Under the pieces are notes generated by a model. That model was not told where the DNA came from, made no database searches, and worked only from the letters and a program-made list of their open reading frames with translations. From the NCBI GenBank assembly GCA_045599325.1, contig JAZRVT010000003.1, positions 19,142-83,141 on the forward strand: a stretch of DNA of 64,000 nt. Direction: 5' to 3'. Shown in pieces: positions 17,001-25,762 of this stretch; the first letter of the stretch is position 1, and every line of letters begins with the position of its first letter. The position numbers and the translations under genes were made by a program. This DNA is from Cacconaster sp045599325. Its GTDB lineage: Bacteria; Bacteroidota; Bacteroidia; Bacteroidales; UBA932.

Positions 17001-18491
17001 ATGAGAAACAGACTGTTGGCATTGATGCTCATTGCGGCTGCGGCGCTTGTCTCTTTCCACTCCTGCGGCGACCCGTTCGACCCGGAACAGCAGCGCAGGG
17101 AGGAGGAGAAGGCACGGATAAAGAACGACCCTGACTATGATGCGAAGATGTATCTCCGCAGCGAGTATATGGATGTCTATTACTACTGGAACAAAGAGGT
17201 GAAGAGCCGCAATGCGAAGTACGTCCCTTATGAGGTGAAGGATATCTACACCTGGCTCGACACGTTGCTCTACCGTCCGAAAGACCGCTGGAGCTGGATG
17301 GAGGACAGGGAAAGCTATCTGGCTACCTCAACAGGCACTATCACGGGGACCTGGGGTGTGTCGCTTGTGCAACCGATAGACCATTTCGATGATTATGGAG
17401 TGTATGTGTCATACATACTCCCCGGCTCTCCGCTTGAACAGTACGGTGTGACACGCGGGGCCCAGCTCAGGGCGATAGGCGGAGTGGAGATAGGTGACTC
17501 CATCGACACTCAGGAAAAACTCGAAGGTTTTAACCAGCATTACTACGATAGTCCCAACACCTTCACCTTCAGGCTCGTTGACGGTACGGACGTGTCATTC
17601 AGGACCTCGCTGGCCACCTCGATAAAAACAGATTACATATTGAAGAAGAAGGTGTTCACTGATGCGGATTTCCCGGGGCTGGGAGAGCCCGTCGGATATC
17701 TCCACTATATGCAGTTTGTCGCCGGATTCATCCCTCAGCTGGATGCCGCTCTCAAGGAGTTCAAGGCTGCCGGTGTCAGGAAGATGATTGTCGACCTCCG
17801 GTACAACGGCGGCGGTGACTCTGCAGCCAGCGACTCACTTGTGAGCTTCATCGCTCCGGCCGGGTGTGCAGGCAAGCCATATGTCACCCGCACTCACAAT
17901 TCCACGCTGTCAAGTATGGACAAGACAGCATATATAAGTCAGAATGCGTACAACCTCGGTCTGGAGGAGGTCTATTTCATTATGATGGGTGGTTCAGCCT
18001 CCGCGAGCGAAATGGTTTTCAACGGCCTGAGACCTTATTTCGGAAAAAAGATCCACCACGTGGGCCTTCAGACCTACGGCAAACCGAATGGAATGTATGT
18101 CCTGCTGTACCCTGGAGATGATGCGGATTACGACAGATATGACAGGAATGACTACAGCCGGCTCCAATATGCTTTCTATCCGATATGTTTCTATAACAAG
18201 AATTCAGAAGGAGAGGAGATTCCGAGCGGATCCGTCTCCGGTTCCGGGTTCGTGCCGGAATGCGAGATTCCGGATGATGTATATCACGATTTCGGCCCGC
18301 AGGAGGCCAATATCAAGGCCTGCCTGATGCACATTGTCAATGGCACCTTCCCTTCAGTGCGCATAACCCGCAGTTCGCCGACCAAGTCAGCCGGCGGCCT
18401 TGAGAGTCCGCTGCTCAGGCCTGAAAGCTTGACGGAGCCGGGCTATGGAGTGGATGCAGTTCCGGTCCCTCGCCGTCAGACGGCCTTTTGA
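17001..18491 (+). CDS. S41 (C-terminal processing) family peptidase lipoprotein
   Basis: A 496-residue exported protease. The N-terminus has a hydrophobic signal and Cys22 (SFHSCGDP), typical of a Bacteroidota lipoprotein. A helical N-terminal region (45-110) precedes a PDZ domain (about 115-205) and the S41 domain (230-400). The catalytic Ser lies in GGSASASE (330-337) and the probable base is Lys361 in TYGKPNG, 25-27 residues later as in tail-specific proteases. KMIVDLRYNGGGD is the conserved strand before the active site. The C-terminal 60 residues are Pro/Ser-rich. The target is unknown. The 3' end overlaps the convergent antiporter gene by 16 bp. Confidence 0.9.
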   Translation: MRNRLLALMLIAAAALVSFHSCGDPFDPEQQRREEEKARIKNDPDYDAKMYLRSEYMDVYYYWNKEVKSRNAKYVPYEVKDIYTWLDTLLYRPKDRWSWMEDRESYLATSTGTITGTWGVSLVQPIDHFDDYGVYVSYILPGSPLEQYGVTRGAQLRAIGGVEIGDSIDTQEKLEGFNQHYYDSPNTFTFRLVDGTDVSFRTSLATSIKTDYILKKKVFTDADFPGLGEPVGYLHYMQFVAGFIPQLDAALKEFKAAGVRKMIVDLRYNGGGDSAASDSLVSFIAPAGCAGKPYVTRTHNSTLSSMDKTAYISQNAYNLGLEEVYFIMMGGSASASEMVFNGLRPYFGKKIHHVGLQTYGKPNGMYVLLYPGDDADYDRYDRNDYSRLQYAFYPICFYNKNSEGEEIPSGSVSGSGFVPECEIPDDVYHDFGPQEANIKACLMHIVNGTFPSVRITRSSPTKSAGGLESPLLRPESLTEPGYGVDAVPVPRRQTAF

Positions 18492-19765
18492 CCGGCCGGT
18501 TTCCTGGAAGGAATAAGGATGGTCACCACTATCGCTATCGCGAGCAGGAACGAATAAGCCATATATGGGATTATTGAAGCAGCAGTTATCCCTGCGAATG
18601 CCGCAGCGGCGAGCAGATGCGTGCTGTAGGGGATCAGTTCCTGCACGACGCAGGTGCTGGTGTCCATAAGGCTGGCGGCTCTCTTCGGAGAGATTCCGTA
18701 CTTGTCCGAGATTTCCTTGACAATGGTTGAAATGCTCATTATGGCGACAGTGTTGTTGGAGGTGCAGGCTGTCATCGCGCCTGCGAGCAAAGCGATGCAG
18801 CCCTCGGCTGAGCGCCGTCCCTTTATGAGCCGCAGGGATAAGGCCACAAGGTAATCAATCCCGCCGTTGTTCTTGACCAGGTTCATCAACCCGGCAGCCA
18901 TAAGTATAATAATGATCAGCTCGCCCATGCCGGTTATGCCGCTGTTCATAGCCTCCATCCATCCGAAGAAATCGAAACTTCCAAGTATGAGGCCTTCTAT
19001 TCCGCTGACAGCCAGACCTGTAAGAATCGTGATAAGCACGTCGCCTCCGCAGAATGCCATTATCAGAACTACAACATATGGCAGGATTTTCCAGTATTCG
19101 GTTGCCCTGGCCTCTGCGGCAACTACGGCATCGCGGCCGAGGAAGATGTATAGAGCGAGAACGATAAGGGCCGGTATCGTGACGAGGCGGATGTTCTCGC
19201 GGAACTTGTCCTTCATCTGGCATCCCTGGGAAGTCGTGGCGACAATCGTGGTGTCGGATATGAACGAAAGGTTGTCTCCGAACATCGCCCCTGTCACCAC
19301 TATGGAGCATACCAGAGCCATATTCGTACCTAAAGCCTCTCCGACGCCCACTGCGATAGGGCCGATGGCGGCAATTGTTCCCACTCCGGATCCGCTTGCC
19401 ATTGAGAGCACGCATCCAGCGATGAAGAGCGCTGCAAATATCAGTCTTGGAGGCAGGACAGTCAGGATTGCATTGACTGTCTCACTGACAGCGCCCATAG
19501 CCGACGCTGTCGATGCGAATGCCCCTGCGCAGATGATGATGCAAAGGATGAATATTATTCTTGTGGTTCCCGCTCCTCTGCCGAATATCCTTACCCTGTC
19601 AGGCAGTGTCTCGTGCCTGGTGATGGCTATTGCATAAATTGTCGTGAAGAAGAACACGACTGTCACCGGCACTTTCGTGAAATCTCCGCTGATGAGCGCT
19701 GCGGTGACGAAAAACACTACAAACAGGATGAGAGGGCTGATGCCCAGAAGTCCTTTCTTGTCCAT
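18476..19765 (-). CDS. nhaC: NhaC-family Na+/H+ antiporter
   Basis: A 429-residue polytopic inner-membrane protein with about 11-12 hydrophobic segments. Conserved blocks of the NhaC/ArsB-like superfamily are seen, including ASGSGVGTIAAIGPIA, MFGDNLSFISDTT and MTACTSNNTVAIM. It should exchange Na+ (or another cation or dicarboxylate) for protons; members also act on malate/lactate, so the substrate is not certain. It starts 5 nt after the upstream alpha/beta hydrolase-like gene and is probably co-transcribed with it. Confidence 0.88.
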   Translation of the reverse strand: MDKKGLLGISPLILFVVFFVTAALISGDFTKVPVTVVFFFTTIYAIAITRHETLPDRVRIFGRGAGTTRIIFILCIIICAGAFASTASAMGAVSETVNAILTVLPPRLIFAALFIAGCVLSMASGSGVGTIAAIGPIAVGVGEALGTNMALVCSIVVTGAMFGDNLSFISDTTIVATTSQGCQMKDKFRENIRLVTIPALIVLALYIFLGRDAVVAAEARATEYWKILPYVVVLIMAFCGGDVLITILTGLAVSGIEGLILGSFDFFGWMEAMNSGITGMGELIIIILMAAGLMNLVKNNGGIDYLVALSLRLIKGRRSAEGCIALLAGAMTACTSNNTVAIMSISTIVKEISDKYGISPKRAASLMDTSTCVVQELIPYSTHLLAAAAFAGITAASIIPYMAYSFLLAIAIVVTILIPSRKPAGQKAV

Positions 19766-19770
19766 ATTCT

Positions 19771-20742
19771 CTATCTGATATATTCTTCGTAAGCCCGCTT
19801 GCCCCAGAAATCATAACCGCGGCCTTCACGGCGCGTGCCTGTGAGGTCTGAATCTATGAAGCCGTTCTGGGCTACCAGCACAGTGTGCCATATCTTGCCG
19901 TCAGGGTTGCGCAGCACCTTGATGGAGATGCGGCCGCCGAGCGCGCGGTAGACCTCCATAATGGTGTCCAGACTGCTGTCTGAACCCTTGACCCTGCATT
20001 CCCTGGCCTTGATCCTGACGACTTTGCCGAAATCATCCACCATCTGGTGGCTCCTGCCCCAGCCGCCTCCTGTCGGGGTCACGAGCGGCTTGCCGTCATA
20101 GATCACAGTCGTGTCCTCGTAGGTTATCACGCTCAGATAGTGGTCCGGTTCCCGGAGCCATTCTGTGAATTTTGCCAGATGCAGCTCCGTGTCGTAGCCG
20201 TAGACGCTGTCGAGGAAGACTATTCTCTTGATTGCCGGGTTGACCTTCTCCACCACATTGAAGTAGTTGAAGATCAGATATCCGCCTCCGGAGTGGCTGC
20301 TGATGGTGACTGACGGGCTGTACTGAGCATATAAGGCTATGACGTCCGCAAAGATGCTCTCATAGGTCTCCTTGCAGATATCCGGGTGCTGCCGGTGCCA
20401 GTTGTTCCAGGCTTTCTGCCTGGCCATCAGGTAGACAGTCACAATGTTGCTCTTCCTGTCCCTGTCGCGGAGGAAGGCTGTCTGGGCGGCGATATGCTGG
20501 ATGTCGTAGTGCCAGTCGTCTCCCTCCTCCATCTTCTTGCCCGCGGTCCACTCTATCGAATTGCCGTTAGGCAGGGCATAGAATATTATCTCTGTCCTTG
20601 CTCCGGGGATGAAACTTTCCGGTTCGTCTATCATTATGCTCACGTCGGGATAGCTGAACCCTCCGGTTCTGTCCTGCTCCTGTGCAGATCCGCTGAGGGG
20701 CAGCAGCAACAGTGCTGCGAGAAGGATGATGTGCGCTTTCAT
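19771..20742 (-). CDS. Secreted alpha/beta-hydrolase-like protein, paralogue A
   Basis: A 323-residue protein with a signal peptide of about 20 residues. The nucleophile elbow is SHSGGGY with S151, a variant of GHSGG, in an alpha/beta-hydrolase-like fold. It is closely similar along its length to the divergent gene at 20850: both share FIPGARTE/MIPGARTE, FYALPNG/LYALPNG, the HIAAQTAFLR block, QKAWNNWHRQH, FLDSVYGY and a C-terminal EGRGYxFWG. A serine esterase or peptidase activity is inferred; I cannot name a substrate. The next gene downstream is the NhaC antiporter, 5 nt away. Confidence 0.75.
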   Translation of the reverse strand: MKAHIILLAALLLLPLSGSAQEQDRTGGFSYPDVSIMIDEPESFIPGARTEIIFYALPNGNSIEWTAGKKMEEGDDWHYDIQHIAAQTAFLRDRDRKSNIVTVYLMARQKAWNNWHRQHPDICKETYESIFADVIALYAQYSPSVTISSHSGGGYLIFNYFNVVEKVNPAIKRIVFLDSVYGYDTELHLAKFTEWLREPDHYLSVITYEDTTVIYDGKPLVTPTGGGWGRSHQMVDDFGKVVRIKARECRVKGSDSSLDTIMEVYRALGGRISIKVLRNPDGKIWHTVLVAQNGFIDSDLTGTRREGRGYDFWGKRAYEEYIR

Positions 20743-20764
20743 ATGCTTTTGCTGACTTTGTCTG

Positions 20765-20772
20765 CAAAGTTA
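20765..20772 (-). promoter_or_regulatory. -7 box of paralogue A
   Basis: The minus strand reads TAACTTTG, matching TAnnTTTG, 22 nt before the ATG at 20742. Confidence 0.55.
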
Positions 20773-20790
20773 GCATTTTTGCCGCTGAGG

Positions 20791-20822
20791 CCGACTAAAA
20801 AGAGGCCGACGATTTTAGTCGG
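20791..20822. repeat. Inverted repeat between divergent hydrolase genes
   Basis: CCGACTAAAA at 20791-20800 and its perfect complement TTTTAGTCGG at 20813-20822 flank a 12-nt spacer. The spacer repeats part of the outer sequence (AGGCCGAC occurs at 20788-20795 and 20803-20810). The element sits between the two -7 boxes of the divergent paralogues, where an operator would lie. It could also fold as a hairpin followed by a T run. Confidence 0.6.
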
Positions 20823-20834
20823 ACGGTTTTTTAT

Positions 20835-20842
20835 TAACTTTG
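20835..20842 (+). promoter_or_regulatory. -7 box of paralogue B
   Basis: TAACTTTG, identical to the -7 box of paralogue A, lies 7 nt before the ATG at 20850, so the transcript would be nearly leaderless. Confidence 0.55.
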
Positions 20843-20849
20843 CAAGTAT

Positions 20850-21884
20850 ATGAAACGATTGCTGACCTTGATTGCTGCGGCCCTGCTGCCGCTTGCCATT
20901 TCCGCACAGGGCTCCGTGAAGTTCTGCGGTGAAGAGAAAGGACTCTCTTATCCTGATGTCGAAATCCTTGTCGACGAGCCGGAGACAATGATACCGGGCG
21001 CAAGGACTGAAGTGATTCTCTACGCTCTGCCGAACGGCACGCTGATTGACTGGACAGTCGGAAAGAATCGGGAACCTGGGGAAGACTGGCGTCTCGATGT
21101 CCACCATATTGCCGCACAGACCGCTTTCCTGCGTGCTCAGGACAGGAAAACCAATTATGTGACAATCTATCTGAAGACCCGCCAGAAAGCCTGGAACAAC
21201 TGGCACCGGCAGCATCTGGATATCTGCAAGGAGACCTACGACAAGCTTTTCGCGGATGTCGTGGCTTTGTATGCCGACTATGATCCGTCGCTGACCATCG
21301 GCAGTCATTCCGGCGGAGGCTACCTCATCTTCAACTATTTCCGTGAGGCGGATGAGATCAACCCCGCCATCAGGCATCTTATATTCCTCGACAGTGTCTA
21401 CGGCTATGAAACCGGAGACCATCTTGAAAAGTTCGCGGAATGGCTGAAGGACAGGAGCCATAAGCTCACTGTGATCGCCTATGAGGATGCCACGGTCATC
21501 TTCAGGGGCAAGCCTCTTGTCAGCCAGTCAGGCGGCTGCTGGGGCAGGAGCCACCAGATGGTGGAGGACCTCGGCAAGTATTTTAAGATCAAGGAGAAGG
21601 TGAAGTTTGTGAAGGACGGCGGTGACCTGGACCCTGCAATCCGCAGCGCGGAGAGGAAGTTCTCTGACGAGACTGATGTCAGCCGGAACGCTTATATTGA
21701 GTGCTGGCGCGGCCTTGGTGGAAGGATCTCATTCAAGCTCCTCAGAAACCCGGAAGGGCTGATATGGCATCTGGTGCTGGTCGAGAAGAACGGATTCATC
21801 GACTCTGTCCTCGCCGGCACGCGCAAGGAAGGCCGCGGCTACCAGTTCTGGGGACCGCGGGCATATTCAGAGTATATTCAGTAA
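20850..21884 (+). CDS. Secreted alpha/beta-hydrolase-like protein, paralogue B
   Basis: A 344-residue protein with a signal peptide (cleavage near ISAQ) and the nucleophile motif SHSGGGY with S154. It matches paralogue A almost end to end but is 21 residues longer, mainly through an insert at about 245-275 (KEKVKFVKDGGDLDPA and following). Conserved His and Asp residues in both copies (IWHLVLVEKNGFIDS in the C-terminal part) may complete a Ser-His-Asp triad. It presumably acts in the periplasm or outside. No known family name comes to mind. Confidence 0.75.
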   Translation: MKRLLTLIAAALLPLAISAQGSVKFCGEEKGLSYPDVEILVDEPETMIPGARTEVILYALPNGTLIDWTVGKNREPGEDWRLDVHHIAAQTAFLRAQDRKTNYVTIYLKTRQKAWNNWHRQHLDICKETYDKLFADVVALYADYDPSLTIGSHSGGGYLIFNYFREADEINPAIRHLIFLDSVYGYETGDHLEKFAEWLKDRSHKLTVIAYEDATVIFRGKPLVSQSGGCWGRSHQMVEDLGKYFKIKEKVKFVKDGGDLDPAIRSAERKFSDETDVSRNAYIECWRGLGGRISFKLLRNPEGLIWHLVLVEKNGFIDSVLAGTRKEGRGYQFWGPRAYSEYIQ

Positions 21885-21888
21885 AGGA

Positions 21889-22737
21889 TCAGAGATTGTC
21901 GAACCTGATTCTGTAAAGTTTCGACGGCATCTCGTCGGAACCGATCCAGATGCAGTTGTGCCTGCGGTCGAGCAGCAGGGCCTCGGCATTCTTGATATAA
22001 GGTATCGGATAGCGGTCCAGCACCTTTCCGCTCATCGAGCAGCGGTACAGCGTGCGGTCGAAGTCGCCGTCAAGAATCCACAGGCAGTTGCGGACATCGT
22101 CATATACAATCTCAGCGATCTGCTTTATCTCGCGGGCTACAGACATCTTCTTCAAGACTCCTTTCTCTTCCGAGAAGAATATGACAAGCGGCCTCCGGCC
22201 CCTGCCCCCTTCGCGGCCCACGATATATTCGTCACCGCCAATCCAGGTGAGACCTTCGATGCCGCTGTTGCCGGAAGGGATTGTGCGGCTGTCGAATGTG
22301 AAGATCAGTTCCTCCCTGTTGTATCTTGGCGCCTTGATCTTGTAGAGTGTCGCCCCCTTGAAGCTGTTGGAACTGCGCTCCTGACCGAACCAGATGTCGC
22401 CCGTCTTCCTGTTCAGGGTCACGCACTCGCAGTCGCGCTTCTCCTTGCGGAACCTGGAGCCTGGCACCTCCATAGGTTCGAAGCGCAGCGGGCTGCCCGG
22501 CTGCGGGATGTCAAGCCAGTAGAGGCCTGCGCTGTTGAATGCCGCAACCATCCTCCTGTTGTCCTCAGAGAAGGCAAGCCCTGAAAAGTCGGCGTTGTTG
22601 AAGGCAACTCCGGAGACGGTCCAAACGTCGTAGTCGTCCAGAACCATCTCAGGCGATTTTCTGAGATGTCTCTGCGTGCTGCAGGAAGCGAATATCACAG
22701 GAATGATGAGCAGAAGGAGAGCAGCGGTTTTTCTCAT
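21889..22737 (-). CDS. Beta-propeller lipoprotein, SdiA-regulated/phytase-esterase-like
   Basis: From the ATG at 22737 the protein has 282 residues with a hydrophobic signal and lipobox IFASC. The repeating blade-like units (VSGVAFNNADFSGLAFSED, SGIEGLTWIGGDEYIVGREGG, NAEALLLDRRHNCIWIGSDE) resemble the SdiA-regulated/esterase-like phytase beta-propellers, in which GIEG and similar turns recur. The family assignment is moderate. The function is unknown; a surface or periplasmic binding or hydrolytic role is possible. It ends 4 nt after the convergent paralogue B stop. Confidence 0.6.
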   Translation of the reverse strand: MRKTAALLLLIIPVIFASCSTQRHLRKSPEMVLDDYDVWTVSGVAFNNADFSGLAFSEDNRRMVAAFNSAGLYWLDIPQPGSPLRFEPMEVPGSRFRKEKRDCECVTLNRKTGDIWFGQERSSNSFKGATLYKIKAPRYNREELIFTFDSRTIPSGNSGIEGLTWIGGDEYIVGREGGRGRRPLVIFFSEEKGVLKKMSVAREIKQIAEIVYDDVRNCLWILDGDFDRTLYRCSMSGKVLDRYPIPYIKNAEALLLDRRHNCIWIGSDEMPSKLYRIRFDNL

Positions 22738-22764
22738 ATTGATTCTAATTTGCACGTAAAGTTA

Positions 22765-22784
22765 GCAAAAGTCTCGACTTTTGC
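22765..22784. repeat. Inverted repeat in the divergent lipoprotein/GNAT region
   Basis: GCAAAAGT (22765-22772), spacer CTCG, and its exact complement ACTTTTGC (22777-22784). Each arm carries a GACTTTTGC-like -7 element on opposite strands, so this may be a symmetric pair of promoters or an operator for the two divergent genes. Confidence 0.5.
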
Positions 22785-22801
22785 CTAGTTTTGAGCCGTC
22801 T

Positions 22802-23242
22802 ATGGAAGCAGTGACTGTCATAAAAGTATCGGATCCGGTTATAACGGGGGAGTGCCTCGCGCTGGCCTGGGAGGTCTTCCGGGAGTTCGACAGTCCGGAT
22901 TGCACCTCTGAAGGTGTGGATGAGTTCCGGGATTTCATTGCCTTCAGGTGCAAGGAGCAGCCGATGGATTTCTATGCAGCATTCATTGGAGGAGAGATTG
23001 CAGGAACACTTGCGATGAGGCTTCCGAGCCATATCAGCCTCTTCTTTGTCAAAAAAGGACATCAGGGCCTCGGGGTCGGCCGGTCCCTGATGGATACAAT
23101 GCTGGCGGACCACTGCGGGGAAAGCATCACAGTCAACGCCGCACCTTACGCGGTCGGGATATACAAGGCACTGGGCTTCATGCCGACTGCCGGAGAGCAG
23201 TGCGTCAACGGCATAAGGTTCACGCCTATGCAGCGTCAATAA
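22802..23242 (+). CDS. GNAT family N-acetyltransferase
   Basis: A 146-residue cytoplasmic protein from the ATG at 22802; an in-frame ATG at 22781 would add seven residues inside the inverted repeat. The fold is GNAT: beta-strand GGEIAGTLAMRL, then the acetyl-CoA pyrophosphate loop KKGHQGLGVGRSLMDTM (Q/R-x-x-G-x-G/A) and the VNAAPYAVGIYKALGF motif B, with Tyr as probable general acid. The substrate is unknown. The next gene, a rhamnosidase, starts 12 nt later, so they are likely co-transcribed. Confidence 0.85.
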   Translation: MEAVTVIKVSDPVITGECLALAWEVFREFDSPDCTSEGVDEFRDFIAFRCKEQPMDFYAAFIGGEIAGTLAMRLPSHISLFFVKKGHQGLGVGRSLMDTMLADHCGESITVNAAPYAVGIYKALGFMPTAGEQCVNGIRFTPMQRQ

Positions 23243-23254
23243 TCTGGCGATATT

Positions 23255-25627
23255 ATGAAAAAAGCAGCACTCTCATTATTGGTGGCGCTCCTTTCTCTCT
23301 TTCAGGCCCGGGCCGTGGAATGGAAGGCGCAGTGGATCGGCGCTCCGTGGGACGGTGAGGAGTTTGACAGCGGCACCGTGATGCCGGCACCTCAGTTCCG
23401 CAAGTCGTTTGAAGCTCCCGAGAGGATCAAGTCCGCCACGGCATATGTCACCGGTCTCGGTTTCTTCGAGTTCTATGTGAACGGCCGCAAGGCCGGAGAC
23501 GAGGTCCTCAGTCCGAACGAGACCTCATATTCACACCGCAGCGGTCTGGACAGGTTCGAGATTGCTATGGATGACACCCACTGGCGGGATTTCAGGGTGC
23601 TGTACCTGACATACGACATCACGGATATGCTTGTCAGAGGGTCGAACGAACTCGGGGCGGTCGTGGGGAACGGCTTCTTCTCGACCGGCAGGACGCGCTG
23701 GGTCTCGCCCTACGGCACGCCGCGTTTCATCTGCCAGGTTGAGATCGAATATGCCGGCGGAAGCCGGGAGACCATTGTCAGCGACAGCACCTGGGAGGTC
23801 AGCCGCAGTCCGATACTTCTCAACGACCTTTTCGAAGGCGAGGTCTATGACGCCCGTCTCGAATCGGATGCGGTATGGGAGCCGGCTGCGGTAAGGAAGG
23901 CCCCGGACGGCAGGCTCCTGCCGCAGGACGGCCCTGCCGACAGAGTCGTAGAGGTCCTGAAGCCCAAAAGCATAAGGCAGCTGGAAGACGGCAGGTGGGA
24001 GGTCAGTTTCGGGGACTATGTCTCCGGATGGGTGCGGCTCAAGGACATCAATGCTCCGGCAGGCACTGAGATAGAGCTGGAGTTCCCGATAGAGACCGCA
24101 GGCAATGGCGTCTTCAAATATATCTGCAAAGGCGGCAGGGTGAAGGAGTATGCTCCGCGTTTCTGCTGGTGGGTGTTCGACAAGGTGATAGTCAGCGGCT
24201 GGCCCGGCAGGCTGAGGGCTTCCAACCTGCAGGCTGAAGTCGTTCATTCCGATGTCAGGGAGACCGCCAGCTTCAGATGCTCCAACGGACTGATCAACAG
24301 AATCAACGACATCTGGAAACGCACGCAGACCGACAATATGCACCTCGGCGTCGCCACAGACTGCCCTCACCGCGAAAAAGGCCCTTACACCGGCGACGGC
24401 CAGGCCGCCTGCGTGGCCGTGATGCACAATTTCGACGTTGCTGCGTTCTACCGCAAGTGGCTGCACGATATGTCCGACTGCCAGGACCTCGGGACGGGAT
24501 ATGTGCCGAACGGCGCTCCGTGGCACCCGGGATGCGGTGGCGGCGTGGCCTGGGGCGCAGCGATGAACATCATCCCGTGGGAGCACTATCTTCACTATGG
24601 TGATGCCGGAGTCCTCGCTGAGAACTATGAGGCGATGAAGGAGCAGGTGCGCCATATGCTCAGCTGGCGTCTTGCTGACGGCACTATGCTGCAGCAGATA
24701 AGCTGTGACGGAGAAACCCCGATGTACTGGATGAATCTGGGCGAGTGGTGCCCTCCTTACGGCCTGCCGTCGGAGAATTTCGTGCACACGTGGTTCCTGT
24801 GGCGCTGCGCGACATATACCGCGAAGGCGGCGAAGGCCCTTGGCAGGGAGGGCGACTCTGCTTATTATCAGGACCTGGCCGACGATGTGGCAGCTGCATT
24901 CCACAAGGCTTTCTACAATCCCGAGACCGGCAGTTACACAGCCGGCAGCGGCATCATCTCCAGCGACGGCTATGGCACCGGTTCCGGCAATGGCGCCGGT
25001 GACGGCTCCAATATCTTCGCGCTGGCGATGGGGGTTCCTGAAGAGTGCCGCGACAAGGTCGTGGCAGCGGTAAAGGCGGAACTTGCGGCCAATGACGGCC
25101 ATCTCAACACAGGCATCTTCGGCACAGGGCTCTTCTTCGAGACACTGTGCGATTACGGAATGGCCGAAGAGGCGTATGCTGCAATGACAAAGAGGGACTT
25201 TCCGGGGTTCGGCTGGTGGGTGGAGCAGGGGGCGCAGACCACCTGGGAGCAGTGGAACGGCGAGGGGTCGCGCAACCATCCGATGTTCGGCGGCGCGCTT
25301 GTGTGGCTCTACAGGAAAATCTGCGGCGTCCAGACTGACGAGGCGGAGCCGGGCTACAGGCACATCATCATCCGTCCGACCCCTGTCGGTGACCTGACCT
25401 GGGCCGAATACCGCACAGAGACTCCTTACGGAAAACTCTCCGTGCGCTGGGACAAAAAAAGGTCTGGCAGATTCAGGCTGAGGGTGCTGGTCCCTTCCGG
25501 ATCACACGCCGCTGTCTTTCTTCCGGACGGCTCCGGCCCGTTCGAGATCGGCCCTGGAAGAACCAGGTTTGTCATTCCGTCAGGGCGGCCCCTTCAAAGC
25601 GGAGAAACGAAAAAAGTCAGCGGTTAA
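23255..25627 (+). CDS. GH78 alpha-L-rhamnosidase
   Basis: A 790-residue secreted hydrolase with a signal peptide of about 20 residues. Domain order follows GH78: N-terminal beta-sandwich domains with the galactose-binding-like fold (25-330), the (alpha/alpha)6 catalytic domain from about 340, and a C-terminal beta-sandwich (690-790). Conserved acidic residues D369, E374 and D381 occur in ATDCPHREKGPYTGDGQ, matching the catalytic groove of characterised GH78 enzymes, with a later EQWNGEGSRNHPMFGG block. It releases terminal alpha-L-rhamnose from pectin (RG-I/II), glycosides or gums. No SusCD or other pectin enzyme is adjacent. The stop codon falls in the loop of the terminator hairpin. Confidence 0.93.
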   Translation: MKKAALSLLVALLSLFQARAVEWKAQWIGAPWDGEEFDSGTVMPAPQFRKSFEAPERIKSATAYVTGLGFFEFYVNGRKAGDEVLSPNETSYSHRSGLDRFEIAMDDTHWRDFRVLYLTYDITDMLVRGSNELGAVVGNGFFSTGRTRWVSPYGTPRFICQVEIEYAGGSRETIVSDSTWEVSRSPILLNDLFEGEVYDARLESDAVWEPAAVRKAPDGRLLPQDGPADRVVEVLKPKSIRQLEDGRWEVSFGDYVSGWVRLKDINAPAGTEIELEFPIETAGNGVFKYICKGGRVKEYAPRFCWWVFDKVIVSGWPGRLRASNLQAEVVHSDVRETASFRCSNGLINRINDIWKRTQTDNMHLGVATDCPHREKGPYTGDGQAACVAVMHNFDVAAFYRKWLHDMSDCQDLGTGYVPNGAPWHPGCGGGVAWGAAMNIIPWEHYLHYGDAGVLAENYEAMKEQVRHMLSWRLADGTMLQQISCDGETPMYWMNLGEWCPPYGLPSENFVHTWFLWRCATYTAKAAKALGREGDSAYYQDLADDVAAAFHKAFYNPETGSYTAGSGIISSDGYGTGSGNGAGDGSNIFALAMGVPEECRDKVVAAVKAELAANDGHLNTGIFGTGLFFETLCDYGMAEEAYAAMTKRDFPGFGWWVEQGAQTTWEQWNGEGSRNHPMFGGALVWLYRKICGVQTDEAEPGYRHIIIRPTPVGDLTWAEYRTETPYGKLSVRWDKKRSGRFRLRVLVPSGSHAAVFLPDGSGPFEIGPGRTRFVIPSGRPLQSGETKKVSG

Positions 25628-25640
25628 GCTGACTTTTTTA
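25610..25640. terminator. Terminator after GH78, also facing the tRNA
   Basis: Arms AAAAAAGTCAGC (25610-25621) and GCTGACTTTTTT (25628-25639) with loop GGTTAA that contains the GH78 stop codon. The hairpin has T runs on both strands, so it can also terminate the convergent tRNA transcript. Confidence 0.85.
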
Positions 25641-25647
25641 CGTTTTG

Positions 25648-25720
<73 letters not shown>

Positions 25721-25731
25721 ATGTTGGACTG

Positions 25732-25739
25732 CAAAGGTA
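25732..25739 (-). promoter_or_regulatory. -7 box of the tRNA-fMet gene
   Basis: The minus strand reads TACCTTTG, matching TAnnTTTG, 11 nt upstream of the tRNA 5' end. Confidence 0.6.
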
Positions 25740-25762
25740 CGGCCTTTTTTTGAAAATGCAAA

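Noticed and set aside
23531..25363. A 610-codon open frame on the minus strand inside the GH78 gene
   Set aside because: It lies wholly antisense to a well-supported rhamnosidase, has a composition set by the GC-rich codon pattern of the sense strand, and shows no domain, signal peptide or RBS.
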